This document shows, in pieces, positions 9,075 to 20,102 of a stretch of 64,000 nucleotides of DNA. Numbering within the stretch: the first letter of the stretch is position 1; the number at the start of each line of letters is the position of its first letter. Source of the DNA: Streptomyces sp. LBL (lineage in GTDB: Bacteria > Actinomycetota > Actinomycetes > Streptomycetales > Streptomycetaceae). The position numbers and the translations under genes were made by a program. The notes below the pieces were generated by a model. It searched no databases. It saw only the letters and a list, made by a program, of their open reading frames with translations, and was not told the origin of the DNA. The stretch covers positions 62,001-126,000 of the forward strand of contig NZ_JARXYX010000010.1 in assembly GCF_029893585.1 (NCBI RefSeq), read 5' to 3'.

Positions 9075-9932
9075 ATGAACAGCGTTCCGCAGCACCTGCT
9101 GAGCGAGGACCGCCAGGAATACGAGCGGCTCCTCGAGGAGGTGCTGCGCTCCGCACCCGACCGCCCGGAACTGACCGCTGTCGGACAGCGGCTCAACCCG
9201 GAACAGCTGCGCACCATGGCGCTCAACGCCACCGCACTCATCACGGCGGCCGCGGCGACCGAGTACCAGCACTACGTGAAGGTCCGCGAGGAACTGCGTC
9301 ACCCGGCGCCGTCCACCCCGTCGTCCAACCGCGACACCGGCTCAGCGGAGCCGGGCAGCGACGCGATGGGGCTCGCCACCACCATGGGAGAGGTCGCCGA
9401 GACCACCGGCGCGGGCGCCATCGCCGTCGCCGCGGTCCTGGCACCCGTCCTGGCCGGAACCGCCGCGGCGATCTTCCTGCTCGTGGGGTACATCCTCAAA
9501 GTGCTCGACCCCGAGCGGGCGTTCGCCCAGACCATGCTCACCATCGGATGGGTGTTCGGCGCCATGACCGCGGCCTCGATCCTCGTCGCCGCCGTCGGGC
9601 TGCTCCTCACCGCCCTGCGCAACCGGCCCTCGCTCACCGCCGGACCGTACGGCGAGATGAGCGCGGAGGTGACGCGAGCCAGGGAAGCATGGTGCGAGGC
9701 GCTGCTGGAGCGCGGCATCCTGCCGTTTCTGCGGGAGGCCCTCGCCGGCCCCGGCACCGCTGCACTGCCGCGTACGGCACCGCCGGCGCCGATCAGCCGC
9801 ATCCCGCACCTCGGCTACGACCGGCCCGGCTTCAGCAGCCCGGACGACGGCGCCACCGGCTCGCGCCCGAGCTTCACGAGCCCGGACTACACCAGCCCGG
9901 ACTTCGGGGGACCGGAGCACAAGCCGGAGTAG
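9075..9932 (+). CDS. Conserved actinobacterial membrane protein, function unknown
   Basis: A 285-residue protein with a soluble helical N-terminus, two strong hydrophobic segments (about residues 117-145 and 158-185 from this start) and a Pro/Ser-rich C-terminal tail containing repeated SPDY/SPDF-type units. ATG 9075 is preferred because GGGGGA lies 6 nt upstream; ATG 9069 is in frame. I do not recognise a family. The tail is probably disordered and cytoplasmic. Confidence 0.75.
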   Translation: MNSVPQHLLSEDRQEYERLLEEVLRSAPDRPELTAVGQRLNPEQLRTMALNATALITAAAATEYQHYVKVREELRHPAPSTPSSNRDTGSAEPGSDAMGLATTMGEVAETTGAGAIAVAAVLAPVLAGTAAAIFLLVGYILKVLDPERAFAQTMLTIGWVFGAMTAASILVAAVGLLLTALRNRPSLTAGPYGEMSAEVTRAREAWCEALLERGILPFLREALAGPGTAALPRTAPPAPISRIPHLGYDRPGFSSPDDGATGSRPSFTSPDYTSPDFGGPEHKPE

Positions 9933-9943
9933 CCGGAGCGGCC

Positions 9944-9989
9944 CCTCGGCTTGCGCCCCCACCAGCCTCCAGGGGAGCGCAAGCCGAAG
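9944..9989. terminator. Hairpin between convergent genes
   Basis: CTCGGCTTGCGC (9945-9956) pairs with GCGCAAGCCG (9977-9986) and flanking bases around a 20-nt loop. It lies just after the membrane-protein stop and would work for either strand between convergent genes. No long U tract is present, as usual in Streptomyces. Confidence 0.6.
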
Positions 9990-10160
9990 GTCCGGGCGCG
10001 GCCCGTTTCCGATCGGGATGCTTCCTTCCGTGCTTCCTTCCCCCCGCAGCCGCTCGTTCCTTCCGCTGCACCGGGAATGGCCCCGCCGCGGCCGGGTGGG
10101 GCCCTGGAGCCGGTCAGGCGCGCGCTGAGGGCGTACGCGGGCCCTACCTGTGGGCTGCCG

Positions 10161-12140
<1,980 letters not shown>

Positions 12141-12153
12141 CAAAGGTGCCCCC

Positions 12154-12181
12154 ACGCTAACTTCTTTTATGGCGCGGTGAA
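12154..12181 (-). promoter_or_regulatory. Putative thiC promoter
   Basis: On the minus strand TTCACC (12176-12181) and TAGCGT (12154-12159) are 16 bp apart. Transcription would start near 12147, a few bases before the riboswitch. Confidence 0.5.
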
Positions 12182-12217
12182 CAGTGGGCCTCTGTCCGTT
12201 CTTGCGATGATCGGTCG

Positions 12218-13969
12218 GTGACCACAACACATCAGCCCCCGTACCCGCCACCCGAACCGCCCCGAAGGCCCGGAGCCGGGAACGGTACACGCCGTGGAGA
12301 CGGCGGCGGTTCCGGTGGTGGACACAGCGGCTGGTTCGGCACCGGAGCCGGGAACGACCACGGTGACGCGCACGAAGAGGACCACGGCTCCAGAGGCGGT
12401 GGTGGATACGTCCCCGGTTCAGGGGCCGGTGGTGGGCAGGGACACGGGCACGGGCACGGGCACGGGCACGGGTCAGGCGATGGCAACGGTCACAGCGATG
12501 AGCCGGGCCCGGTCAACGGTCGCGGCTCCGGCGACGGGCCGGCCCCGCACACCGGTCACGGCCCGGGTGACGGTCATGGCCTTGCCGACGGTCGCGGCCT
12601 TGGCGACGGCCACGGTCCGGGGCCCGGTGGCGGGCACGGCCACTCGCACAGTCACGGGCCTGCCGCACCCGTCTCCAAGCACCTGCGCAAGGTCATCGCG
12701 GCGATCCTGATCCCGTTCGGTGCCGCGGTGGTGGTCGGGCTCGCGGTGCTGTGGCCGGGCGGTGCGCCGGCGCACGAGCGCACTGGTGTCGGCTTCGACC
12801 GGCAGAGCCAGCAAGCGACGGTCAGCAAAGTCGAGAGCATCAGCTGCCAGTCCGCCAACGCCTCCGGGGAAACCCCGACCGGTGACACCTCCACCGCCGA
12901 GGGCCCGTCCGCGCAGCAGCAGGCGAACGGCACCTGCAAGAGGGCGACGATCCGGGTCGACACCGGGAAGGACAAGGGCCGTACGTTCACCGAGATCGTG
13001 CAGCCGGACCAGTCACGGCAGTTGCATGAGGGCGAGAAGGTCGTGGTCGCCTACGAGCCCTCCGCTCCCAGGAACCTGCAGTACTCGGTCACCGATGTGA
13101 ACCGTCGCCTGCCGATGTCCCTGCTCGCCGGGATCTTCGCGCTCGCCGTCGTGGTGGTGGGCCGACTGCGCGGTCTCATGGCGCTGGTCGCGCTCGCCAT
13201 CAGCTTCCTGATCCTGAACTTCTTCATCATGCCGGCGATCCTGCAGGGCTCGAACCCGCTGGTCGTGGCGGTGATCGGGGCGAGCGCCATCATGCTGATC
13301 GCGCTCTATCTGTGCCACGGCCTGTCGGCCAGAACCTCCGTGGCGGTACTGGGCACCCTGATATCGCTGCTGCTGATCGGCGTCCTCGGCTCGCTGTTCA
13401 TCGGCTGGGCCGCGCTCACCGGCAACACGGACGACAACACCGGTCTGATCCATGGCCTGTACCCGTCGATCGACATGAGCGGTCTGCTGCTCGCCGGCGT
13501 CATCATCGGTTCGCTCGGTGTCCTGGACGACGTGACGGTCACGCAGACCTCGGCGGTCTGGGAGCTGCACGAGGCCAACCCGTCGACGGGCTGGCGCGGG
13601 CTGTACCGGGCGGGCATCCGCATCGGCCGTGACCACATCGCGTCCGTCGTCAACACGCTCGTCCTCGCGTACGCGGGTGCCGCGCTGCCGTTGCTGTTGC
13701 TCTTCTCGATCGCCCAGAGCAGCGTGGGGACGGTCGCCAACAGCGAGTTGGTCGCGGAGGAGATCGTGCGCACCCTGGTGGGCTCGATCGGCCTGGTCGC
13801 GTCGGTACCGGTCACCACGGCCCTCGCGGCCCTGGTGGTCTCGGCCGACCGGCCGGGTCGTGAGCCGGTGACCGCTGGGGCGGGTGCTATGACGGGCACG
13901 GAACCGGTCGCGGCCGGCGAGCGCCCGGCTCCGGCACGCGGCGGAAAGGGACGTCGGCGCAAGCGCTGA
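12218..13969 (+). CDS. YibE/F-family membrane protein with Gly/His-rich N-terminus
   Basis: Multi-pass membrane protein of the YibE/F family, whose role is unknown. The first 150 residues are low-complexity Gly/His/Asp-rich and include an uninterrupted (HG)n run. Then comes a membrane segment (about 153-178), an extracytoplasmic domain (about 185-290) and about seven further hydrophobic segments with the family stretch GSLGVLDDVTVTQTSAVWEL (about 428-447). It starts at GTG 12218. It is divergent from thiC. The His-rich tail could bind metal, but it also reflects a GGGCAC DNA repeat, so this is conjecture. Confidence 0.85.
   Translation: MTTTHQPPYPPPEPPRRPGAGNGTRRGDGGGSGGGHSGWFGTGAGNDHGDAHEEDHGSRGGGGYVPGSGAGGGQGHGHGHGHGHGSGDGNGHSDEPGPVNGRGSGDGPAPHTGHGPGDGHGLADGRGLGDGHGPGPGGGHGHSHSHGPAAPVSKHLRKVIAAILIPFGAAVVVGLAVLWPGGAPAHERTGVGFDRQSQQATVSKVESISCQSANASGETPTGDTSTAEGPSAQQQANGTCKRATIRVDTGKDKGRTFTEIVQPDQSRQLHEGEKVVVAYEPSAPRNLQYSVTDVNRRLPMSLLAGIFALAVVVVGRLRGLMALVALAISFLILNFFIMPAILQGSNPLVVAVIGASAIMLIALYLCHGLSARTSVAVLGTLISLLLIGVLGSLFIGWAALTGNTDDNTGLIHGLYPSIDMSGLLLAGVIIGSLGVLDDVTVTQTSAVWELHEANPSTGWRGLYRAGIRIGRDHIASVVNTLVLAYAGAALPLLLLFSIAQSSVGTVANSELVAEEIVRTLVGSIGLVASVPVTTALAALVVSADRPGREPVTAGAGAMTGTEPVAAGERPAPARGGKGRRRKR
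12441..12473 (+). repeat. GGGCAC hexanucleotide tandem repeat
   Basis: About five copies of GGGCAC in a row inside the YibE/F gene encode the alternating Gly-His run. The array length is a likely source of strain variation. Confidence 0.8.
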
Positions 13970-14215
13970 CGCGGGACGTCCGCCCGACCTGAGCAGTCAG
14001 CCGGAGCGCCGACCCGCCGGGTCGGCCTCCGCAAGGACTCGCAGCCACCAGACGCGCCGTCCCTCCCCGCACCCCCTCACGAGCCACATCCCGCCCCATT
14101 CGGCGCCCCCGCGGCGCCTCGCGGGTCGCCATCCCGTCCCGTCACCCGAGCAGAAGCGTTCCTGCCGCCATGCGACAGCGGTGAAGCGTTCCGGCACCGA
14201 CGGTGGCGGAACGCT

Positions 14216-14653
14216 TCAGCCGGCGCTCTGTTCCTCCGCCAGGATGCGGTCCAGCGCCTCGTCGAGGTGGGCGTCGAAGTCAGCCAGCGCGCCCTCCTGA
14301 CCCAGCGGCACCAGCTTGTCGGTTCGGTCGAGGAAGGCGACCAGCGGGGCCGTGGACGAACGGAACAGCGCCTGGTCGCCGCCGACCTGCAACCGGATCA
14401 GTACGTCACCCAGTGTGTCCGCGTCGGCGGGCGAGACCCGTACGTCTCCTTCCCCGCACGGCCGGCCCACCCCGTCGATCAACAGCTCACGACCGAAGGC
14501 CCAGGTCACGGGTGCATCGCCGGGCAAATGAAAGGTCAGCCGGACGGCATAGGGATCGCAGGTCTCGTAGCGCAGCTCCACCGGGATGCGGAAGGAGAGC
14601 TCCTCGGACACGAGAAAGCTCATCATGACCTCTGCCTGTACGGTCTCGCGCAT
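14216..14653 (-). CDS. ssgA: SsgA, sporulation-specific cell division activator
   Basis: SsgA-like (SALP) protein that in Streptomyces activates sporulation septation, stimulating hyphal branching and septum-site selection together with SsgB/FtsZ. The 145-residue sequence has the hallmark start VQAEVMMSFLVSEE, the core LTFHLPGDAPVTWAFGRELL, the block ALFRSSTAPLVAFLDRTDKL and the C-terminus LAEEQSAG, very close to SsgA as I remember it. It starts at ATG 14653. The IclR-type gene just upstream on the same strand corresponds to ssgR, its known activator. Confidence 0.93.
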   Translation of the reverse strand: MRETVQAEVMMSFLVSEELSFRIPVELRYETCDPYAVRLTFHLPGDAPVTWAFGRELLIDGVGRPCGEGDVRVSPADADTLGDVLIRLQVGGDQALFRSSTAPLVAFLDRTDKLVPLGQEGALADFDAHLDEALDRILAEEQSAG

Positions 14654-14751
14654 CGCTACCCCGTCGTGTGACGTCGACTGGCCGGGAATGGTCCCTCTGA
14701 CACTGATGGCATCTTGCTGAACGTATACACCAGATCACAAGGAGTGAGTTT

Positions 14752-15720
14752 TCAGATACTGATAGAGATCGCGAGTGACCCCAGCAGTCGCCCCATGGCG
14801 TGCTGCAACTGCTGCGTCGCCGCAGGTAGACGATCTGCCTGGTGCGCGGGGAGAGAAATGGCCATGGTCGCGGCCGTAGTGCCCACGGTGATCGGAATGG
14901 CCGCGCACACCGTGCCCAGCGCGTACTCCTGCCGTTCCGTCACGGGGTCCATGCGCCGCATGCGTTCGAGCCGCCGGAGCAGGCTGTGGCTGTCACGCAC
15001 CGTGTACGGGGTGATGGACTGCACGGGGTGGCGGTCGAGGTGGTCACGGCGGGCGTCCTCGTCCAGTTGGGCGAGAAGACACTGACCGATGGCGTGCGCG
15101 TGGCCGGTCTCGCGGAAGTCGGCCCACTCCTCGACCGCCGGATTGCACGGGGTGTCGGAGACGCAGACGACCTCGATCTCACCGTCGCGGTACATGGCGT
15201 AGTACACGGGGGCGCCGATGGTGTCGCGCCAGTCGGCGAGGGTGTCCACGACGGTGCTGCGACGTTTCTGCCGCGCTCCGCTGCTGCCCAGTCGCTCGGC
15301 CGCCTCGCCGAGGAAGAAAAGCCCTTTGTCCCGGCTCAGATAGCCCTCGTACACGAGGGTGCGCAGCAGGTGGTAGGCCGTGGGGAGGGCCAGACCCGTC
15401 TCGCGGGCCAGCTGTTTGGCCGGCGCTCCGTATTCGTGCTCGGCGACGGCCTCCAGCAGGCGCATCGCACGCTGCACCGACCCGATGAGGGTTGCGGAGT
15501 GGAGCGGAGCGGAGGGTTCCGTCGTGTGCCGCTGTACGGGAGGGGTCGTTGTCGAGAGGGACTGCGCCGACGGTGCGGATCGCTCGGTAGGTGGAGTCGA
15601 GCGCAACCGTCCGGTCGGAGGAGTGGGTTGCTCGGGGGGCCGGATGCGGGGCCCCGGAGTCGGGTCGGCGGCCCGGGTGGGTGCGGGGGTTTCCGTGTGG
15701 GCGGTGTCAACCGTGGCCAA
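14752..15720 (-). CDS. ssgR: IclR-family regulator SsgR
   Basis: IclR-type transcription factor. A long Pro/Ser/Thr-rich N-terminal tail (about 80 residues) precedes the winged helix (about 85-145, with LARETGLALPTAYHLLRTL) and the ligand-sensing GAF-like domain. In S. coelicolor SsgR activates ssgA, and here it lies directly upstream of ssgA on the same strand. The start is uncertain. TTG 15720 has GGGAG 6 nt upstream; the frame reaches GTG 15762 without a ribosome site, and a shorter form starting nearer the helix-turn-helix is possible. Confidence 0.85.
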   Translation of the reverse strand: MATVDTAHTETPAPTRAADPTPGPRIRPPEQPTPPTGRLRSTPPTERSAPSAQSLSTTTPPVQRHTTEPSAPLHSATLIGSVQRAMRLLEAVAEHEYGAPAKQLARETGLALPTAYHLLRTLVYEGYLSRDKGLFFLGEAAERLGSSGARQKRRSTVVDTLADWRDTIGAPVYYAMYRDGEIEVVCVSDTPCNPAVEEWADFRETGHAHAIGQCLLAQLDEDARRDHLDRHPVQSITPYTVRDSHSLLRRLERMRRMDPVTERQEYALGTVCAAIPITVGTTAATMAISLPAHQADRLPAATQQLQHAMGRLLGSLAISISI

Positions 15721-16003
15721 GGGGCACTCCCATAGCGTGAGGGCGGCCCGTGCGGGGAACACGGGAGTGGGTGTTCGCCGCTCACGGGGGTTGTCCCCCG
15801 CGACGAGTTCCGGACTCTATTCGTCCGCCGCCGCTCGCAGACGGCCTGCTCGGAAACTTCCCTCGCGCGAGGGAACCGGTGATTCCTGTTACCGATCGCC
15901 GGTTGCCCCGTGCCTACCTCTCACTCACCGCTCCGGTCGCCCTGATCCCATCAGGCTCTTCGGGCGCCCCGGCTGCCCTGTCGCACCGGGAGCCCCGGTC
16001 ACC

Positions 16004-16216
16004 TCACCAGTCGCTGCGCGACGAGGAGCTCGACATGAACTTCCGTACGACGTAGATCAGTCCGCCGACCAGTGCCACGAAGACCAGCAGCTTGAACAGC
16101 ACTCCGATGACGAAGCCGACGACAGTGGCTATCAACCCGCCGAACACGACCAGGGCGATGACCGGCACCGCGACCCACTTCACCCACCACGGCAGTCCCG
16201 CGAAGATCTCTCCCAT
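16004..16216 (-). CDS. Small DUF5326-type membrane protein
   Basis: A 70-residue protein with two hydrophobic helices (about residues 8-30 and 33-55) separated by a short loop, followed by a basic, Ser-rich tail. The N-terminus MGEIFAGLPWWVKWVAVPV is typical of a conserved Streptomyces family annotated as DUF5326. ATG 16216 is chosen because AGAGAGG lies upstream; the open frame extends further. Function unknown. Confidence 0.8.
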   Translation of the reverse strand: MGEIFAGLPWWVKWVAVPVIALVVFGGLIATVVGFVIGVLFKLLVFVALVGGLIYVVRKFMSSSSSRSDW

Positions 16217-16376
16217 CGCCCCAACCTCTCTGATGCCTGTCCAGGATCCCGGCACTCCTGGTGCCGAGTCCATCTGATGTCCTGCACTCGATGCTAGGGC
16301 GAAGAGGGGTCCGGCGGGGGCCTCGCACCCCTTGCCCGCCCCTGACTGATCCCCTAGGGAACCCCGAGGTCCCAGG

Positions 16377-16694
16377 TCAGCTCTCGGGCGGAGAGAACAC
16401 CACCATCACCCTGAGGTCCTCGCTGATGTGGTGGAACTTGTGCGCGACACCGGCCGGCACGTACACCACGCTGCCGCGCGCGACCTGGGTGGTCTCCATG
16501 CCGACGGTGATCGCGGCGCGGCCGCTGACCACGAAGTACACCTCGTCCTGGTTGTGCGGCTGCTGCGGGTCGCCCTCGCCCGCGTCGAGCGCGTACAGGC
16601 CGACCGACATGTTCCGTTCCCGCAGGAACTGCAGGTAGGCGCCGTCATTGGCGGCGCGCTCCGCCTCCAGTTCATCCAACCGGAATGCCTTCAT
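16377..16694 (-). CDS. Single-domain cupin protein
   Basis: A 105-residue cupin. The metal-binding motif region reads PQQPHNQDEVYFVVSGRA (about residues 43-60), and the second cupin motif VYVPAGVAHKFHHI is at about 77-90. It probably binds a metal and a small molecule or acts as a simple isomerase/dioxygenase; the substrate cannot be told. ATG 16694 is supported because the domain begins immediately after it and the upstream reading frame has no family similarity. It is divergent from the holin-like gene. Confidence 0.85.
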   Translation of the reverse strand: MKAFRLDELEAERAANDGAYLQFLRERNMSVGLYALDAGEGDPQQPHNQDEVYFVVSGRAAITVGMETTQVARGSVVYVPAGVAHKFHHISEDLRVMVVFSPPES

Positions 16695-16752
16695 CGACTT
16701 CGTCCGCCCCTGCTTGTGCTCGTAACCGATCTCGTCTGCCACGATCAGACAC

Positions 16753-17130
16753 ATGAAGAATTTCGTAGTCAAGACGATCGCCAACGCGGGCGCCCTGGCA
16801 GTCGCCGTATGGCTGCTCGACAAGATAACCCTGACGGGCGACAACACGGGGAAGGAGATTTGGGCCCTGCTCCTCGTCGCCCTGCTGTTCGGCCTGGTGA
16901 ACTTCCTGGTCAAGCCCATCGTGAAGGTGCTCACCTTCCCGCTGTTCATCCTGACGCTCGGCCTGATCACCCTGGTGGTCAACGCCCTGATGCTGCTGCT
17001 CACCTCGTGGCTGGCAGACAAACTCGACCTGAGCTTCCATGTGGAGGGCTTCTGGACCGCCGTCCTCGGCGGCCTGATCATCTCGATCGTGTCCTGGGCG
17101 CTGCACCTCGTCCTGCCCGACGAGGACTGA
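16753..17130 (+). CDS. Four-helix membrane protein, phage holin superfamily IV type
   Basis: A 125-residue protein with four membrane segments (about 9-27, 34-58, 62-85 and 99-120) and the conserved core LLFGLVNFLVKPIVKVLTFP, characteristic of the chromosomal 'mycobacterial 4-TMS holin' family. Chromosomal members are not phage genes and have no settled role. It is 7 bp ahead of ptpA and likely co-transcribed with it. Confidence 0.85.
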   Translation: MKNFVVKTIANAGALAVAVWLLDKITLTGDNTGKEIWALLLVALLFGLVNFLVKPIVKVLTFPLFILTLGLITLVVNALMLLLTSWLADKLDLSFHVEGFWTAVLGGLIISIVSWALHLVLPDED

Positions 17131-17137
17131 GCACGCC

Positions 17138-17629
17138 ATGACCTACCGCGTCTGTTTCGTCTGCACCGGCAACATCTGCCGCTCCCCGATGGCCGAGTCC
17201 GTTTTCCGCGCCCGCGTACAGGAGGCCGGGCTCGAGAACCAGGTGGAGGTCGACAGCGCCGGCACGGGCGGCTGGCACGAGGGAGACGGTGCCGACCCGC
17301 GTACCGTCACCGTCCTCGTGAACAACGGCTACGACAGCGCGCACACCGCACGCCGGTTTCAGCCCTCCTGGTTCTCCCGCCTGGATCTCGTCATCGCCCT
17401 CGACACCGGCCACCTCAAGGCCCTGCGCCGCCTCGCCCCGACCGCACAGGACGCGGAGAAGGTGCGGCTGCTGCGTTCCTACGACTCGTCCGCGGGTGAT
17501 GACCTCGACGTTCCGGACCCGTACTACGGAGGCATGGACGGCTTCGAGGAGTGCCTTGAGATGGTGGAGGCCGCGAGCGAGGGTCTGCTTGCCGCGGTAC
17601 GCGAGGACGTGGAGGGGCGGGCGGCATGA
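17138..17629 (+). CDS. ptpA: Low-molecular-weight protein tyrosine phosphatase
   Basis: Cytoplasmic phosphotyrosine phosphatase. The active-site loop CTGNICRS (C9-X5-R15-S16) lies at the N-terminus and the general-acid motif DPYYGG near residue 128. Its length of 163 residues is normal. S. coelicolor PtpA, the likely ortholog, affects secondary metabolite production. The stop overlaps the start of the next gene by 4 bp (ATGA), so the two are translationally coupled. Confidence 0.93.
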   Translation: MTYRVCFVCTGNICRSPMAESVFRARVQEAGLENQVEVDSAGTGGWHEGDGADPRTVTVLVNNGYDSAHTARRFQPSWFSRLDLVIALDTGHLKALRRLAPTAQDAEKVRLLRSYDSSAGDDLDVPDPYYGGMDGFEECLEMVEAASEGLLAAVREDVEGRAA

Positions 17630-18810
17630 GTGACTCGGGCAGGAGCGACTTGGGCAAGGATGACGAGGCCGGTCCGGCGGGTCCTCCAGGCGCCGGTGAC
17701 GGCACCCGCGCGGTGCGGGCCGGGCTGCCCGAGCCGGTCAAACACGAACCGACCCTGCCGGGCCCGGTGTTCGCCGCGCACTTCCATCTGCCGGGTGAGG
17801 TGACGGGTCCGTACGCCTACGGCCGCGACGACAATCCCACCTGGACCCTGTTGGAGCGAGCGATCGGCGAACTGGAGGCGCCCGGGCAGGACGGCGTCGA
17901 AACGCTCGTCTTCGCCTCCGGGATGGCTGCCGTCTCCTCGGTGCTCTTCTCGCAGCTGAGCGCCGGGCAGACGGTCGTCCTGCCTGAGGACGGCTACCAG
18001 GCGCTGCCCCTGGTCCGTGGCCAGCTGGAGGCGTACGGCATCGAGGTGCGCACCGCGCCGACCGCGGGCGATGGACAGCTCGACGCCCTCGAGGGCGCGC
18101 GGCTGCTGTGGATCGAGAGCCCGTCGAACCCCGGGCTCGACGTGTGCGACATCCGGCGGCTCGTCGAGGCGGCACACGCGCGTGGCGCCCTGGTGGCGGT
18201 CGACAACACGCTCGCGACACCGCTCGGACAGCGTCCGCTGGAGCTGGGCGCCGACTTCTCCGTGGCCAGCGGCACCAAGCAGCTGACCGGGCACGGCGAC
18301 GTCCTCCTGGGATACGTCACCGGCCGTGACACCGAGGCCATGGCCGCCGTACGCCGCTGGCGCAAGATCGTCGGGGCGATCGCGGGGCCCATGGAGGCGT
18401 GGCTCGCGCACCGTTCGATCGCCACGCTCCAACTGCGGGTCGAGCGGCAGAACGCGAGCGCCCTGGTGCTCGCCGAGGCGCTGCGGGAGCGTACCGAGGT
18501 GACCGGGCTGCGTTATCCGGGACTGCCCGGCGATCCCTCGCACAAGGTCGCCTCGCAGCAGATGCGGCGCTATGGGTGCGTGGTCTCCTTCACGCTGCCC
18601 ACGCGCGCGCGTGCCGACCGTTTCCTCGACGCGCTGCGGCTGGTGGACGACGCGACCAGTTTCGGCGGGGTGCGCTCCACGGCCGAGCGTCGCGGGCGGT
18701 GGGGCGGAGACGCCGTGCCGGAGGGCTTCATCCGCTTCTCGGTCGGTGCCGAGGATTCCGAGGACCTGGTGGCGGACGTGCTGCGGGCGCTGGACGAGTC
18801 GGCCTTCTGA
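17626..18810 (+). CDS. Cys/Met-metabolism PLP-dependent lyase
   Basis: Fold-I PLP enzyme of the cystathionine gamma-synthase/lyase family, which makes or breaks C-S bonds. The motifs include YGRDDNPTWTLLERAI, FASGMAAVS (cofactor phosphate loop), ESPSNPGLDVCDI, DNTLATPLGQRPLE and the Schiff-base lysine in ASGTKQLTGHGDV. It has 394 residues, with about 25 disordered residues at the front. Exact reaction (gamma-lyase, beta-lyase or gamma-synthase) cannot be settled from sequence. It overlaps ptpA by 4 bp and ends before a strong terminator. Confidence 0.87.
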   Translation: MSDSGRSDLGKDDEAGPAGPPGAGDGTRAVRAGLPEPVKHEPTLPGPVFAAHFHLPGEVTGPYAYGRDDNPTWTLLERAIGELEAPGQDGVETLVFASGMAAVSSVLFSQLSAGQTVVLPEDGYQALPLVRGQLEAYGIEVRTAPTAGDGQLDALEGARLLWIESPSNPGLDVCDIRRLVEAAHARGALVAVDNTLATPLGQRPLELGADFSVASGTKQLTGHGDVLLGYVTGRDTEAMAAVRRWRKIVGAIAGPMEAWLAHRSIATLQLRVERQNASALVLAEALRERTEVTGLRYPGLPGDPSHKVASQQMRRYGCVVSFTLPTRARADRFLDALRLVDDATSFGGVRSTAERRGRWGGDAVPEGFIRFSVGAEDSEDLVADVLRALDESAF

Positions 18811-18886
18811 CCCACTTGGGGCCCTCTGCGCTTCGTCTCCAAGTCCGCTTCGCACCCGCGCCGAACGGTCTCCGGCTCCGTACAAC

Positions 18887-18925
18887 GGACGGTCCGAGCC
18901 TCCCCCCTCGTGGCTCGGACCGTCC
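18887..18925 (+). terminator. Strong transcription terminator
   Basis: GGACGGTCCGAGCC (18887-18900) and GGCTCGGACCGTCC (18912-18925) are perfect 14-bp inverted arms around an 11-nt loop, 76 bp after the lyase stop. Confidence 0.85.
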
Positions 18926-19073
18926 TCGGTTCCGCGCGCAAGAACCGCGCGACCAAGGCTAGTTGACTCTGTGTCAGTGTCCAATCACGGTAGCGACAGG
19001 GGCCTATCGACATATTTATAGTTGGGCCCTGCCTCGGGGCCGGGAGAAGGGCAGGGAAGAGGAGGGCGTCGCC

Positions 19074-20015
19074 ATGGATCTGGCCTTGCTGCGCACCTTC
19101 GTGACGGTGCACAGGGCCGGTTCCTTCACTCGCGCCGCCGCACTGCTCGGCCTGTCCCAGCCGGCCGTCACCTCGCAGATCCGCACCCTGGAGCGGCAGC
19201 TCGGCCGACCGTTGTTTTTGCGCCAGGCCCGCGGGGTCATCCCGACGACCATCGGCGACGAACTCGCCCACAAGGCGGCGCCGCATCTCGATGCCCTGGT
19301 GGAGATAGCCGAGACCGGGCTGGAAGACGAGTCTTCCCTGCGCACGCTGCATCTCGTCGGCCCTCCCGAGTTCACCGCCGAGCGGGCGTTGCCCGCACTC
19401 ACCACGCTGACCGGCGAGGACGGCCAGGGCTTCGCGCTGCGTGCCTCTTTCGGGAACGCCGAGGAGGCGCTGGACGGACTGTCCGCCGGGCATCACGATC
19501 TGGCCATCAGCACGGCCCGTCCGCGCGGTGCCCTGCTCACGGCGACTCCGCTCTGCGACGAGGAGCACGTTCTGGTGGCCGCTCCGCGCTGGGTCGATCT
19601 GCTCGGCACCGGAAGGGCGCGCCGCAAGGGAACACGGTCGCTGGAGAGCGTCCTCACGGTCGAGGGAGCGCACGCGCTGGAGAGCGTCCCGGTCGTCGAG
19701 GTGCACGAGACGCTGCCCTTCGTCTCCCGCTACTGGGCCTCTGTCTTCGATTCCCGTCCGGCCGCCCCGGGCACCGTCATCGTCCCCGACCTGCGTGCGG
19801 TCCTCGCCTGCGCGGTCGCAGGCGCCGGGTTCGCGGTGCTGCCCCGTTATCTGTGCGCGACTGCCCTGCGGCGCGGGGACGTCGTCGCGCTGCACGAGCC
19901 CGCGGTGCCGCCCCTGCGAACGTATTTCCTGGTGGTTCGCACCGGAACGCTCGCCATGCCGCACATCACGCGGGCTCACCAATGGCTTCTACGGGCCGCA
20001 CGCGGCTGGGTCTGA
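19074..20015 (+). CDS. LysR-family transcriptional regulator
   Basis: Regulator with the LysR winged helix at residues 1-60 (TRAAALLGLSQPAVTSQIRTLE) and a substrate-binding co-inducer domain. ATG 19074 is preceded by GGAGGG at suitable spacing; the frame is open further upstream through the terminator region, which is not coding. An AT-rich patch (about 19004-19023) just ahead probably holds the promoter and an operator. No divergent partner gene shows the target. Confidence 0.9.
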   Translation: MDLALLRTFVTVHRAGSFTRAAALLGLSQPAVTSQIRTLERQLGRPLFLRQARGVIPTTIGDELAHKAAPHLDALVEIAETGLEDESSLRTLHLVGPPEFTAERALPALTTLTGEDGQGFALRASFGNAEEALDGLSAGHHDLAISTARPRGALLTATPLCDEEHVLVAAPRWVDLLGTGRARRKGTRSLESVLTVEGAHALESVPVVEVHETLPFVSRYWASVFDSRPAAPGTVIVPDLRAVLACAVAGAGFAVLPRYLCATALRRGDVVALHEPAVPPLRTYFLVVRTGTLAMPHITRAHQWLLRAARGWV

Positions 20016-20067
20016 GGTCTGATGCGGGCTTATCACCGGGTGAGCTCAGCTGGTCACGTTTCGAGAT

Positions 20068-20081
20068 GTTTCACGTGGAAC
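20068..20081. promoter_or_regulatory. parS site (one mismatch)
   Basis: GTTTCACGTGGAAC, one base from the perfect palindrome, in the short gap between the LysR and Nudix genes. Confidence 0.75.
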
Positions 20082-20102
20082 CAGCCGGGCCACATTTCTC
20101 CC

